Assembly: GCF_050003625.1 (NCBI RefSeq)
Contig: NC_134397.1
Coordinates: 73,263,551-73,327,550, forward strand
From: Haematobia irritans
Lineage: Eukaryota; Arthropoda; Insecta; Diptera; Muscidae
Direction: 5' to 3'
Length of the DNA stretch: 64,000 nucleotides
Shown here: piece by piece, positions 13,201 through 26,900 of the stretch
Layout: every line of letters starts with the position of its first letter
How positions within the stretch are numbered: position 1 is the stretch's first letter
Notes under the pieces: model-generated
Database searches by the model: none
Told to the model about the DNA's origin: nothing
What the model saw: the letters and a program-made list of their open reading frames with translations, nothing else
Position numbers and translations under genes: made by a program

Positions 13201-16200
13201 AGGGTGGTTACGAATTATCGTCCTTTTCGCTCTAGGACGCTTAGTTTAGGAGATATGGCCAAAAGAAGTTTTTCATATAAAAATTTCAATTTTTTTAGGA
13301 TTGGGTGGATTTTTCGATTTTTTGAGGGTGGTCACGAATTATCGTCCTTTCCGCTCTAGGACGCTTAGTTTAGGAGATATGGCCAAAAGAAGTTTTTCAT
13401 ATAAAAATTTCAATTTTTTTAGGATTTGGGTGGATTTTTCGATTTTTTGAGGGTGGTGACGAATTAAAGCCCTTTTCGCTCTAGGACGCTTAGTTTAGGA
13501 GATATGGCCAAAAGAAGTTTTTCATATAAAAATTTCAATTTTTTTAAGGATTTGGGTGGATTTTTCGATTTTGTGGGGGTGGTCACGAATTAAAGCCCTT
13601 TTCGCTCTAGGACGCTTAGTTTAGGAGATATGACCAAAAGAAGTTTTTCATATAAAAATTTCACTTTTTTTAGGATTTGGGTGGATTTTTCGATTTTTTG
13701 AGGGTGGTGACGAATTAAAGCCCTTTTCGCTCTAGGACGCTTAGTTTAGGAGATATGGCCAAAAGAAGTTTTTCATATAAAAATTTCAATTTTTTTAAGG
13801 ATTTGGGTGGATTTTTCGATTTTTTGGGGGTGGTCACGAATTAAAGCCCTTTTCGCTCTAGGACGCTTAGTTTAGGAGATATGGCCAAAAGAAGTTTTTC
13901 ATATAAAAATTTCAATTTTTTTAGGATTTGGGTGGATTTTTCGATTTTTTGAGGGTGGTCACGAATTAAAGCCCTTTTCGCTCTAGGACGCTTAGTTTAG
14001 GAGATATGGCCAAAAGAAGTTTTTCATATAAAAATTTCAATTTTTTTAGGATTTGGGTGGATTTTTTTAAGTGGTCACGAATTATCGTCCTTTTCGCTCT
14101 AGGACGCTTAGTTTAGGAGATATGACCAAAGGAAGTTTTTCATATAAAAATTTCAATTTTTTTTAGGATTTGGGTGGATTTTTCGATTTTTTGGGGGAGT
14201 TCACGAATTATCGTCCTTTTCGCTCTAGGACGCTTAGTTTAGGAGATATGACCAAAAGAAGTTTTTCATATAAAAATTTCAATTTTTTTAGAATTTGGGT
14301 GGATTTTTCGATTTTTTGAGGGTGGTCACGAATTATCGTCCTTTCCGCTCTAGGACGCTTAGTTTAGGAGATATGGCCAAAAGAAGTTTTTCATATAAAA
14401 ATTTCAATTTTTTTAGGATTTGGGTGGATTTTTCGATTTTTTGAGGGTGGTCACGAATTAAAGCCCTTTTCGCTCTAGGACGCTTAGTTTAGGAGATATG
14501 GCCAAAAGAAGTTTTTCATATAAAATTTCAATTTTTTTAAGGATTTGGGTGGATTTTTCGATTTTTTGGGGGTGGTCACGAATTAAAGCCCTTTTCGCTC
14601 TAGGACGCTTAGTTTAGGAGATATGACCAAAAGAAGTTTTTCATATAAAAATTTCAATTTTTTTAGGATTTGGGTGGATTTTTCGATTTTTTGAGGGTGG
14701 TGACGAATTAAAGCCCTTTTCGCTCTAGGACGCTTAGTTTAGGAGATATGGCCAAAAGAAGCTTTTCATATAAAAATTTCAATTTTTAGGATTTGGGTGG
14801 ATTTTTCGATTTTTTGGGGGGTGGTCACGAATTATCGTCCTTTTCGCTCTAGGACGCTTAGTTTAGGAGATATGACCAAAAGAAGTTTTTCATATAAAAA
14901 TTTCAATTTTTTTTAGGATTGGGTGGATTTTTCGATTTTTTGAGGGTGGTTACGAATTATCGTCCTTTTCGCTCTAGGACGCTTAGTTTAGGAGATATGG
15001 CCAAAAGAAGTTTTTCATATAAAAATTTCAATTTTTTTAGGATTGGGTGGATTTTTCGATTTTTTGAGGGTGGTCACGAATTATCGTCCTTTTCGCTCTA
15101 GGACGCTTAGTTTAGGAGATATGACCAAAAGAAGTTTTTCAAATAAAAATTTCAATTTTTTTAGGATTTGGGTGGATTTTTCGATTTTGTGACGCTTAGT
15201 TTAGAATATATGACCAAAAGAAGTTTTTCATATAAAAATTTAAATTTTTTTTAGGATTTGGGTGGATTTTTCGATTTTTTGGGGGTGGTCACGAATTATC
15301 GCCCTTTTCGCTCTAGGACGCTTAGTTTAGGAGATATGGCCAAAAGAAGTTTTTCATATAAAAATTTCAATTTTTTTAGGATTTCGGTGGATTTTTCGAT
15401 TTTTTGGGGGTGGTCACGAATTATCGCCCTTTTCGCTCTAGGACGCTTAGTTTAGGAGATATGGCCAAAAGAAGTTTTTCATATAAAAATTTCAATTTTT
15501 TTTAGGATTTGGGTGGATTTTTCGATTTTTTGAGGGTGGTCACGAATTAAAGCCCTTTTCGCTCTAGGACGCTTAGTTTAGGAGATATGACCAAAAGAAG
15601 TTTTTCATATAAAAATTTCAATTTTTTTAGGATTTGGGTGGATTTTTCGATTTTTTGAGGGTGGTGACGAATTAAAGCCCTTTTCGCTCTAGGACGCTTA
15701 GTTTAGGAGATATGGCCAAAAGAAGTTTTTCATATAAAAATTTCTATTTTTTTAAGGATTTGGGTGGATTTTTCGATTTTTTGGGGGTGGTCACGAATTA
15801 AAGCTCTAGGACGCTTAGTTTAGGATTTGGGTGGATTTTTCGATTTTTTGAGGGTGGTCACGAATTATCGTCCTTTCCGCTCTAGGACGCTTAGTTTAGG
15901 AGATATGGCCAAAAGAAGTTTTTCATATAAAAATTTCAATTTTTTTAGGATTTGGGTGGATTTTTCGATTTTTTGAGGGTGGTTACGAATTATCGTCCTT
16001 TTCGCTCTAGGACGCTTAGTTTAGGAGATATGGCCAAAAGAAGTTTTTCATATAAAAATTTCAATTTTTTTAGGATTTGGGTGGATTTTTCGATTTTTTG
16101 AGGGTGGTGACGAATTAAAGCCCTTTTCGCTCTAGGACGCTTAGTTTAGGAGATATGGCCAAAAGAAGTTTTTCATATAAAAATTTCAATTTTTTTAGGA

Positions 16201-17005
16201 TTTGGGTGGATTTTTCGATTTTTTGAGGGTGGTTACGAATTATCGTCCTTTTCGCTCTAGGACGCTTAGTTTAGGAGATATGGCCAAAAGAAGTTTTTCA
16301 TATAAAAATTTGAATTTTTTTAGGATTTGGGTGGATTTTTCGATTTTTTGAGGGTGGTCACGAATTATCGTCCTTTTCGCTCTAGGACGCTTAGTTTAGG
16401 AGATATGGCCAAAAGAAGTTTTTCATATAAAAATTTAAATTTTTTTAGGATTTGGGTGGATTTTTCGATTTTTCGGGGGTGGTCACGAATTATCGTGCTT
16501 TTCGCTCTAGGACGCTTAGTTTAGGAGATATGACCAAAAGAAGTTTTTCATATAAAAATTTCAATTTTTTTAGGATTGGGTGCATTTTTCGAGTTTTTGA
16601 GGGTGGTTACGAATTATCGTCCTTTTCGCTCTAGGACGCTTAGTTTAGAAGATATGGCCAAAAGAAGTTTTTCATATAAAAATTTCAATTTTTAGGATTT
16701 GGGTGGATTTTTCGATTTTTTGGGGGGTGGTCACGAATTATCGTCCTTTTCGCTCTAGGACGCTTAGTTTAGGAGATATGACCAAAAGAAGTTTTTCATA
16801 TAAAAATTTCAATTTTTTTAGGATGGGTGGATTTTTCGATTTTTTGAGGGTGGTTACGAATTATCGTCCTTTTCGCTCTAGGACGCTTAGTTTAGGAGAT
16901 ATGGCCAAAAGAAGTTTTTCATATAAAAATTTCAATTTTTTTAGGATTGGGTGGATTTTTCGATTTTTTGAGGGTGGTCACGAATTATCGTCCTTTCCGC
17001 TCTAG
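8765..17005. repeat. Long block duplication at 5350-bp offset
   Basis: Segment 8765-11655 (about 2.9 kb) recurs at 14115-17005. Shared rare variants include the compound deletion AAGCTCTAGGACGCTTAG followed directly by TTTAGGATTTGGG (near 10453 and 15803), the GGTGCATTTTTCGAG monomer (11230 and 16580) and the AGGATGGGTGG monomer (11470 and 16820). The sequence between the copies (11665-14115) is the block shared with 4255-6710. Confidence 0.82.
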
Positions 17006-20000
17006 GACGCTTAGTTTAGGAGATATGGCCAAAAGAAGTTTTTCATATAAAAATTTCAATTTTTTTAGGATTTGGGTGGATTTTTCGATTTTTTGAGGGT
17101 GGTGACGAATTAAAGCCCTTTTCGCTCTAGGACGCTTAGTTTAGGAGATATGGCCAAAAGAAGTTTTTCATATAAAAATTTCAATTTTTTTAAGGATTTG
17201 GGTGGATTTTTCGATTTTTTGGGGGTGGTCACGAATTAAAGCCCTTTTCGCTCTAGGACGCTTAGTTTAGGAGATATGACCAAAAGAAGTTTTTCATATA
17301 AAAATTTCAATTTTTTTAGGATTTGTGTGGATTTTTCGATTTTTTGAGGGTGGTGACGAATTAAAGCCCTTTTCGCTCTAGGACGCTTAGTTTAGGAGAT
17401 ATGGCCAAAAGAAGTTTTTCATATAAAAATTTCAATTTTTTAAGGATTTGGGTGGATTTTTCGATTTTTTGGGGGTGGTCACGAATTAAAGCTCTAGGAC
17501 GCTTAGTTTAGGAGATATGGCCAAAAGAAGTTTTTCATATAAAAATTTCAATTTTTTTAGGATTTGGGTGGATTTTTTTAAGTGGTCACGAATTATCGTC
17601 CTTTTCGCTCTAGGACGCTTAGTTTAGGAGATATGACCAAAAGAAGTTTTTCAAATAAAAATTTCAATTTTTTTAGGATTTGGGTGGATTTTTCGATTTT
17701 GTGACGCTTAGTTTAGAAGATATGACCAAAAGAAGTTTTTCATATAAAAATTTCAATTTTTTTAGGATTTGGGTGGATTTTTCGATTTTTTGGGGGTGGT
17801 CACGAATTAAAGCCCTTTTCGCTCTAGGACGCTTAGTTTAGGAGATATGGCCAAAAGAAGTTTTTCATATAAAAATTTCAGTTTTTTTAGGATTTGGGTG
17901 GATTTTTCGATTTTTTGAGGGTGGTCACGAATTATCGTCCTTTTTGCTCTAGGACGCTTAGTTTAGGAGATATGACCAAAGGAAGTTTTTCATATAAAAA
18001 TTTCAATTTTTTTAGAATTTGGGTGGATTTTTCGATTTTTTGGGGGTGGTCACGAATTATCGCCCTTTTCGCTCTAGGACGCTTAGTTTAGGAGATATGG
18101 CCAAAAGAAGTTTTTCATATAAAAATTTCAATATTCTTAGGATTTGGGTGGATTTTTCGATTTTTTGAGGGTGGTCACGAATTATCGTCCTTTTCGCTCT
18201 AGGACGCTTAGTTTAGGAGATATGACCAAAGGAAGTTTTTCATATAAAAATTTCAATTTTTTTTAGGATTTGGGTGGATTTTTCGATTTTTTGGGGGAGT
18301 TCACGAATTATCGTCCTTTTCGCTCTAGGACGCTTAGTTTAGGAGATATGACCAAAAGAAGTTTTTCATATAAAAATTTCAATTTTTTTAGAATTTGGGT
18401 GGATTTTTCGAGTTTTTGAGGGTGGTCACGAATTATCGTCCTTTCCGCTCTAGGACGCTTAGTTTAGGAGATATGGCCAAAAGAAGTTTTTCATATAAAA
18501 ATTTCAATTTTTTTAGGATTTGGGTGGATTTTTCGATTTTTTGAGGGTGGTGACGAATTAAAGCCCTTTTCGCTCTAGGACGCTTAGTTTAGGAGATATG
18601 GCCAAAAGAAGTTTTTCATATAAAATTTCAATTTTTTTAAGGATTTGGGTGGATTTTTCGATTTTTTGGGGGTGGTCACGAATTAAAGCCCTTTTCGCTC
18701 TAGGACGCTTAGTTTAGGAGATATGACCAAAAGAAGTTTTTCATATAAAAATTTCAATTTTTTTAGGATTTGGGTGGATTTTTCGATTTTTTGAGGGTGG
18801 TGACGAATTAAAGCCCTTTTCGCTCTAGGACGCTTAGTTTAGGAGATATGGCCAAAAGAAGTTTTTCATATAAAAATTTCAATTTTTAGGATTTGGGTGG
18901 ATTTTTCGATTTTTTGGGGGGTGGTCACGAATTATCGTCCTTTTCGCTCTAGGACGCTTAGTTTAGGAGATATGACCAAAAGAAGTTTTTCATATAAAAA
19001 TTTCAATTTTTTTTAGGATTGGGTGGATTTTTCGATTTTTTGAGGGTGGTTACGAATTATCGTCCTTTTCGCTCTAGGACGCTTAGTTTAGGAGATATGG
19101 CCAAAAGAAGTTTTTCATATAAAAATTTCAATTTTTTTAGGATTGGGTGGATTTTTCGATTTTTTGAGGGTGGTCACGAATTATCGTCCTTTTCGCTCTA
19201 GGACGCTTAGTTTAGGAGATATGACCAAAAGAAGTTTTTCAAATAAAAATTTCAATTTTTTTAGGATTTGGGTGGATTTTTCGATTTTGTGACGCTTAGT
19301 TTAGAAGATATGACCAAAAGAAGTTTTTCATATAAAAATTTAAATTTTTTTTAGGATTTGGGTGGATTTTTCGATTTTTTGGGGGTGGTCACGAATTATC
19401 GCCCTTTTCGCTCTAGGACGCTTAGTTTAGGAGATATGGCCAAAAGAAGTTTTTCATATAAAAATTTCAATTTTTTTAGGATTTCGGTGGATTTTTCGAT
19501 TTTTTGGGGGTGGTCACGAATTATCGCCCTTTTCGCTCTAGGACGCTTAGTTTAGGAGATATGGCCAAAAGAAGTTTTTCATATAAAAATTTCAATTTTT
19601 TTTAGGATTTGGGTGGATTTTTCGATTTTTTGAGGGTGGTCACGAATTAAAGCCCTTTTCGCTCTAGGACGCTTAGTTTAGGAGATATGACCAAAAGAAG
19701 TTTTTCATATAAAAATTTCAATTTTTTTAGGATTTGGGTGGATTTTTCGATTTTTTGAGGGTGGTGACGAATTAAAGCCCTTTTCGCTCTAGGACGCTTA
19801 GTTTAGGAGATATGGCCAAAAGAAGTTTTTCATATAAAAATTTCAATTTTTTTAAGGATTTGGGTGGATTTTTCGATTTTTTGGGGGTGGTCACGAATTA
19901 AAGCTCTAGGACGCTTAGTTTAGGATTTGGGTGGATTTTTCGGTTTTTTGAGGGTGGTCACGAATTATCGTCCTTTCCGCTCTAAGACGCTTAGTTTAGG

Positions 20001-23000
20001 AGATATGGCCAAAAGAAGTTTTTCATATAAAAATTTCAATTTTTTTAGGATTTGGGTGGATTTTTCGATTTTTTGAGGGTGGTTACGAATTATCGTCCTT
20101 TTCGCTCTAGGACGCTTAGTTTAGGAGATATGGCCAAAAGAAGTTTTTCATATAAAAATTTCAATTTTTTTAGGATTTGGGTGGATTTTTTGAGGGTGGT
20201 CACGAATTATCGCCCTTTTCGCTCTAGGACGCTTAGTTTAGGAGATATGACCAAAAGAAGTTTTTCATATAAAAATTTAAATTTTTTAGGATTTGGGTGG
20301 ATTTTTCGATTTTTTGAGGGTGGTTACGAATTATCGTCCTTTTCGCTCTAGGACGCTTAGTTTAGGAGATATGGCCAAAAGAAGTTTTTCATATAAAAAT
20401 TTAAATTTTTTTAGGATTTGGGTGGATTTTTCGATTTTTCGGGGGTGGTCACGAATTATCGTGCTTTTCGCTCTAGGACGCTTAGTTTAGGAGATATGAC
20501 CAAAAGAAGTTTTTCATATAAAAATTTCAATTTTTTTAGGATTGGGTGCATTTTTCGAGTTTTTGAGGGTGGTTACGAATTATCGTCCTTTTCGCTCTAG
20601 GACGCTTAGTTTAGAAGATATGGCCAAAAGAAGTTTTTCATATAAAAATTTCAATTTTTAGGATTTGGGTGGATTTTTCGATTTTTTGGGGGGTGGTCAC
20701 GAATTATCGTCCTTTTCGCTCTAGGACGCTTAGTTTAGGAGATATGACCAAAAGAAGTTTTTCATATAAAAATTTCAATTTTTTTAGGATGGGTGGATTT
20801 TTCGATTTTTTGAGGGTGGTTGCGAATTATCGTCCTTTTCGCTCTAGGACGCTTAGTTTAGGAGATATGGCCAAAAGAAGTTTTTCATATAAAAATTTCA
20901 ATTTTTTTAGGATTAGGTGGATTTTTCGATTTTTTGAGGGTGGTCACGAATTATCGTCCTTTCCGCTCTAGGACGCTTAGTTTAGGAGATATGGCCAAAA
21001 GAAGTTTTTCATATAAAAATTTTAATTTTTTTAGGATTTGGGTGGATTTTTCGATTTTTTGAGGGTGGTGACGAATTAAAGCCCTTTTCGCTCTAGGACG
21101 CTTAGTTTAGGAGATATGGCCAAAAGAAGTTTTTCATATAAAAATTTCAATTTTTTTAAGGATTTGGGTGGATTTTTCGATTTTTTGGGGGTGGTCACGA
21201 ATTAAAGCCCTTTTCGCTCTAGGACGCTTAGTTTAGGAGATATGACCAAAAGAAGTTTTTCATATAAAAATTTCAATTTTTTTAGGATTTGGGTGGATTT
21301 TTCGATTTTTTGAGGGTGGTGACGAATTAAAGCCCTTTTCGCTCTAGGACGCTTAGTTTAGGAGATATGGCCAAAAGAAGTTTTTCATATAAAAATTTCA
21401 ATTTTTTTAAGGATTTGGGTGGATTTTTCGATTTTTTGGGGGTGGTCACGAATTAAAGCTCTAGGACGCTTAGTTTAGGAGATATGGCCAAAAGAAGTTT
21501 TTCATATAAAAATTTCAATTTTTTTAGGATTTGGGTGGATTTTTTTAAGTGGTCACGAATTATCGTCCTTTTCGCTCTAGGACGCTTAGTTTAGGAGATA
21601 TGACCAAAAGAAGTTTTTCAAATAAAAATTTCAATTTTTTTAGGATTTGGGTGGATTTTTCGATTTTGTGACGCTTAGTTTAGAAGATATGACCAAAAGA
21701 AGTTTTTCATATAAAAATTTCAATTTTTTTAGGATTTGGGTGGATTTTTCGATTTTTTGGGGGTGGTCACGAATTAAAGCCCTTTTCGCTCTAGGACGCT
21801 TAGTTTAGGAGATATGGCCAAAAGAAGTTTTTCATATAAAAATTTCAGTTTTTTTAGGATTTGGGTGGATTTTTCGATTTTTTGAGGGTGGTCACGAATT
21901 ATCGTCCTTTTTGCTCTAGGACGCTTAGTTTAGGAGATATGACCAAAGGAAGTTTTTCATATAAAAATTTCAATTTTTTTAGAATTTGGGTGGATTTTTC
22001 GATTTTTTGGGGGTGGTCACGAATTATCGCCCTTTTCGCTCTAGGACGCTTAGTTTAGGAGATATGGCCAAAAGAAGTTTTTCATATAAAAATTTCAATA
22101 TTCTTAGGATTTGGGTGGATTTTTCGATTTTTTGAGGGTGGTCACGAATTATCGTCCTTTTCGCTCTAGGACGCTTAGTTTAGGAGATATGACCAAAGGA
22201 AGTTTTTCATATAAAAATTTCAATTTTTTTTAGGATTTGGGTGGATTTTTCGATTTTTTGGGGGAGTTCACGAATTATCGTCCTTTTCGCTCTAGGACGC
22301 TTAGTTTAGGAGATATGACCAAAAGAAGTTTTTCATATAAAAATTTCAATTTTTTTAGAATTTGGGTGGATTTTTCGATTTTTTGAGGGTGGTCACGAAT
22401 TATCGTCCTTTCCGCTCTAGGACGCTTAGTTTAGGAGATATGGCCAAAAGAAGTTTTTCATATAAAAATTTCAATTTTTTTAGGATTTGGGTGGATTTTT
22501 CGATTTTTTGAGGGTGGTGACGAATTAAAGCCCTTTTCGCTCTAGGACGCTTAGTTTAGGAGATATGGCCAAAAGAAGTTTTTCATATAAAATTTCAATT
22601 TTTTTAGGATTTGGGTGGATTTTTCGATTTTTTGAGGGTGGTCACGAATTAAAGCCCTTTTCGCTCTAGGACGCTTAGTTTAGGAGATATGACCAAAAGA
22701 AGTTGTTCATATAAAAATTTCAATTTTTTTAGGATTTGGGTGGATTTTTCGATTTTTTGAGGGTGGTTACGAATTACCGTGCTTTTCGCTCTAGGACGCT
22801 TAGTTTAGGAGATATGGCCAAAAGAAGTTTTTCATATAAAAATTTCAATTTTTAGGATTTGGGTGGATTTTTCGATTTTTTGGGGGGTGGTCACGAATTA
22901 TCGTCCTTTTCGCTCTAGGACGCTTAGTTTAGGAGATATGACCAAAAGAAGTTTTTCATATAAAAATTTCAATTTTTTTTAGGATTGGGTGGATTTTTCG

Positions 23001-23900
23001 ATTTTTTGAGGGTGGTTACGAATTATCGTCCTTTTCGCTCTAGGACGCTTAGTTTAGGAGATATGGCCAAAAGAAGTTTTTCATATAAAAATTTCAATTT
23101 TTTTAGGATTGGGTGGATTTTTCGATTTTTTGAGGGTGGTCACGAATTATCGTCCTTTTCGCTCTAGGACGCTTAGTTTAGGAGATATGACCAAAAGAAG
23201 TTTTTCAAATAAAAATTTCAATTTTTTTAGGATTTGGGTGGATTTTTCGATTTTGTGACGCTTAGTTTAGAAGATATGACCAAAAGAAGTTTTTCATATA
23301 AAAATTTAAATTTTTTTTAGGATTTGGGTGGATTTTTCGATTTTTTGGGGGTGGTCACGAATTATCGCCCTTTTCGCTCTAGGACGCTTAGTTTAGGAGA
23401 TATGGCCAAAAGAAGTTTTTCATATAAAAATTTCAATTTTTTTAGGATTTCGGTGGATTTTTCGATTTTTTGGGGGTGGTCACGAATTATCGCCCTTTTC
23501 GCTCTAGGACGCTTAGTTTAGGAGATATGGCCAAAAGAAGTTTTTCATATAAAAATTTCAATTTTTTTTAGGATTTGGGTGGATTTTTCGATTTTTTGAG
23601 GGTGGTCACGAATTAAAGCCCTTTTCGCTCTAGGACGCTTAGTTTAGGAGATATGACCAAAAGAAGTTTTTCATATAAAAATTTCAATTTTTTTAGGATT
23701 TGGGTGGATTTTTCGATTTTTTGAGGGTGGTGACGAATTAAAGCCCTTTTCGCTCTAGGACGCTTAGTTTAGGAGATATGGCCAAAAGAAGTTTTTCATA
23801 TAAAAATTTCAATTTTTTTAAGGATTTGGGTGGATTTTTCGATTTTTTGGTGGTGGTCACGAATTAAAGCTCTAGGACGCTTAGTTTAGGATTTGGGTGG
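16400..23900. repeat. HOR block at 3966-bp offset
   Basis: Segment 16.4-19.9 kb matches 20.4-23.9 kb at 3966-3967 bp (16452 with 20418, 17894 with 21861, 19019 with 22985, 19358 with 23324, short monomers 17701 with 21668 and 19289 with 23255). Farther right the offset becomes about 4090 bp, one monomer more, showing an indel of a whole monomer between copies. Confidence 0.82.
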
Positions 23901-26900
23901 ATTTTTCGATTTTTTGAGGGTGGTCACGAATTATCGTCCTTTCCGCTCTAGGACGCTTAGTTTAGGAGATATGGCCAAAAGAAGTTTTTCATATAAAAAT
24001 TTCAATTTTTTTAGGATTTGGGTGGATTTTTCGATTTTTTGAGGGTGGTTACGAATTATCGTCCTTTTCGCTCTAGGACGCTTAGTTTAGGAGATATGGC
24101 CAAAAGAAGTTTTTCATATAAAAATTTCAATTTTTTTAGGATTTGGGTGGATTTTTCGATTTTTTGAGGGTGGTGACGAATTAAAGCCCTTTTCGCTCTA
24201 GGACGCTTAGTTTAGGAGATATGGCCAAAAGAAGTTTTTCATATAAAAATTTCAATTTTTTTAGGATTTGGGTGGATTTTTTGAGGGTGGTCACGAATTA
24301 TCGCCCTTTTCGCTCTAGGACGCTTAGTTTAGGAGATATGACCAAAAGAAGTTTTTCATATAAAAATTTAAATTTTTTAGGATTTGGGTGGATTTTCGAT
24401 TTTTTGAGGGTGGTTACGAATTATCGTCCTTTTCGCTCTAGGACGCTTAGTTTAGGAGATATGGCCAAAAGAAGTTTTTCATATAAAAATTTAAATTTTT
24501 TTAGGATTTGGGTGGATTTTTCGATTTTTCGGGGGTGGTCACGAATTATAGTGCTTTTCGCTCTAGGACGCTTAGTTTAGGAGATATGACCAAAAGAAGT
24601 TTTTCATATAAAAATTTCAATTTTTTTAGGATTGGGTGCATTTTTCGAGTTTTTGAGGGTGGTTACGAATTATCGTCCTTTTCGCTCTAGGACGCTTAGT
24701 TTAGAAGATGTGGCCAAAAGAAGTTTTTCATATAAAAATTTCAATTTTTAGGATTTGGGTGGATTTTTCGATTTTTTGGGGGGTGGTCACGAATTATCGT
24801 CCTTTTCGCTCTAGGACGCTTAATTTAGGAGATATGACCAAAAGAAGTTTTTCATATAAAAATTTCAATTTTTTTAGGATGGGTGGATTTTTCGATTTTT
24901 TGAGGGTGGTTACGAATTATCGTCCTTTTCGCTCTAGGACGCTTAGTTTAGGAGATATGGCCAAAAGAAGTTTTTCATATAAAAATTTCAATTTTTTTAG
25001 GATTGGGTGGATTTTTCGATTTTTTGAGGGTGGTCACGAATTATCGTCCTTTCCGCTCTAGGACGCTTAGTTTAGGAGATATGGCCAAAAGAAGTTTTTC
25101 ATATAAAAATTTCAATTTTTTTAGGATTTGGGTGGATTTTTCGATTTTTTGAGGGTGGTGACGAATTAAAGCCCTTTTCGCTCTAGGACGCTTAGTTTAG
25201 GAGATATGGCCAAAAGAAGTTTTTCATATAAAAATTTCAATTTTTTTAAGGATTTGGGTGGATTTTTCGATTTTTTGGGGGTGGTCACGAATTAAAGCCC
25301 TTTTCGCTCTAGGACGCTTAGTTTAGGAGATATGACCAAAAGAAGTTTTTCATATAAAAATTTCAATTTTTTTAGGATTTGGGTGGATTTTTCGATTTTT
25401 TGAGGGTGGTGACGAATTAAAGCCCTTTTCGCTCTAAGACGCTTAGTTTAGGAGATATGGCCAAAAGAAGTTTTTCATATAAAAATTTCAATTTTTTTAA
25501 GGATTTGGGTGGATTTTTCGATTTTTTGGGGGTGGTCACGAATTATCGCCCTTTTCGCTCTAGGACGCTTAGTTTAGGAGATATGACCAAAAGAAGTTTT
25601 TCATATAAAAATTTAAATTTTTTAGGATTTGGGTGGATTTTTCGATTTTTTGAGGGTGGTTACGAATTATCGTCCTTTTCGCTCTAGAACGCTTAGTTTA
25701 GGAGATATGGCCAAAAGAAGTTTTTCATATAAAAATTTAAATTTTTTTAGGATTTGGGTGGATTTTTCGATTTTTTGAGGGTGGTCACGAATTATCGTCC
25801 TTTTCGCTCTAGGACGCTTAGTTTAGGAGATATGGCCAAAAGAAGTTTTTCATATAAAAATTTCAATTTTTATGATTTGGGTGGATTTTTCGATTTTTTG
25901 GGGGGTGGTCACGAATTATCGTCCTTTTCGCTCTAGGACGCTTAGTTTAGGAGATATGACCAAAAGAAGTTTTTCATATAAAAATTTCAATTTTTTTAGG
26001 ATTGGGTGGATTTTTCGATTTTTTGAGGGTGGTTACGAATTATCGTCCTTTTCGCTCTAGGACGCTTAGTTTAGGAGATATGGCCAAAAGAAGTTTTTCA
26101 TATAAAAATTTCAATTTTTTTAGGATTTGGGTGGATTTTTCGATTTTTTGAGGGTGGTCACGAATTAAAGCCCTTTTCGCTCTAGGACGCTTAGTTTAGG
26201 AGATATGGCCAAAAGAAGTTTTTCATATAAAAATTTCAATTTTTTTAGGATTTGGGTGGATTTTTCGATTTTTTGAGGGTGGTTACGAACTATCGTCCTT
26301 TTCGCTCTAGGACGCTTAGTTTAGGAGATATGGCCAAAAGAAGTTTTTCATATAAAAATTTCAATTTTTTTAAGGTTTTGGGTGGATTTTTCGATTTTTT
26401 GGGGGTGGTCACGAATTAAAGCCCTTTTCGCTCTAGGACGCTTAGTTTAGGAGATATGGCCAAAAGAAGTTTTTCATATAAAAAATTCAATTGTTTTAGG
26501 ATTTTTTTCGATTTTTTGAGGGTGGTCACGAATTATCGTCCTTTTCGCTCTAGGACGCTTAGTTTAGGAGATATGACCAAAAGAAGTTTTTCATATAAAA
26601 ATTTCAATTTTTTTAGGATTTGGGTGAATTTTTCGATTTTTTGACGCTTAGTTTAGAAGATATGGCCAAAAGAAGTTTTTCATATAAAAATTTCAATATT
26701 CTTAGGATTTGGGTGGATTTTTCGATTTTGTGAGGGTGGTCACGAATTATCGTCCTTTTCGCTCTAGGACGCTTAGTTTAGGAAATATGGCCAAAAGAAG
26801 TTTTTCATATAAAAATTTCAATTTTTGTTAGGATTTGGGTGGATTTTTCGATTTTTTGGGGGGTGGTCACGAATTATCGTCCTTTTCGCTCTAGGACGCT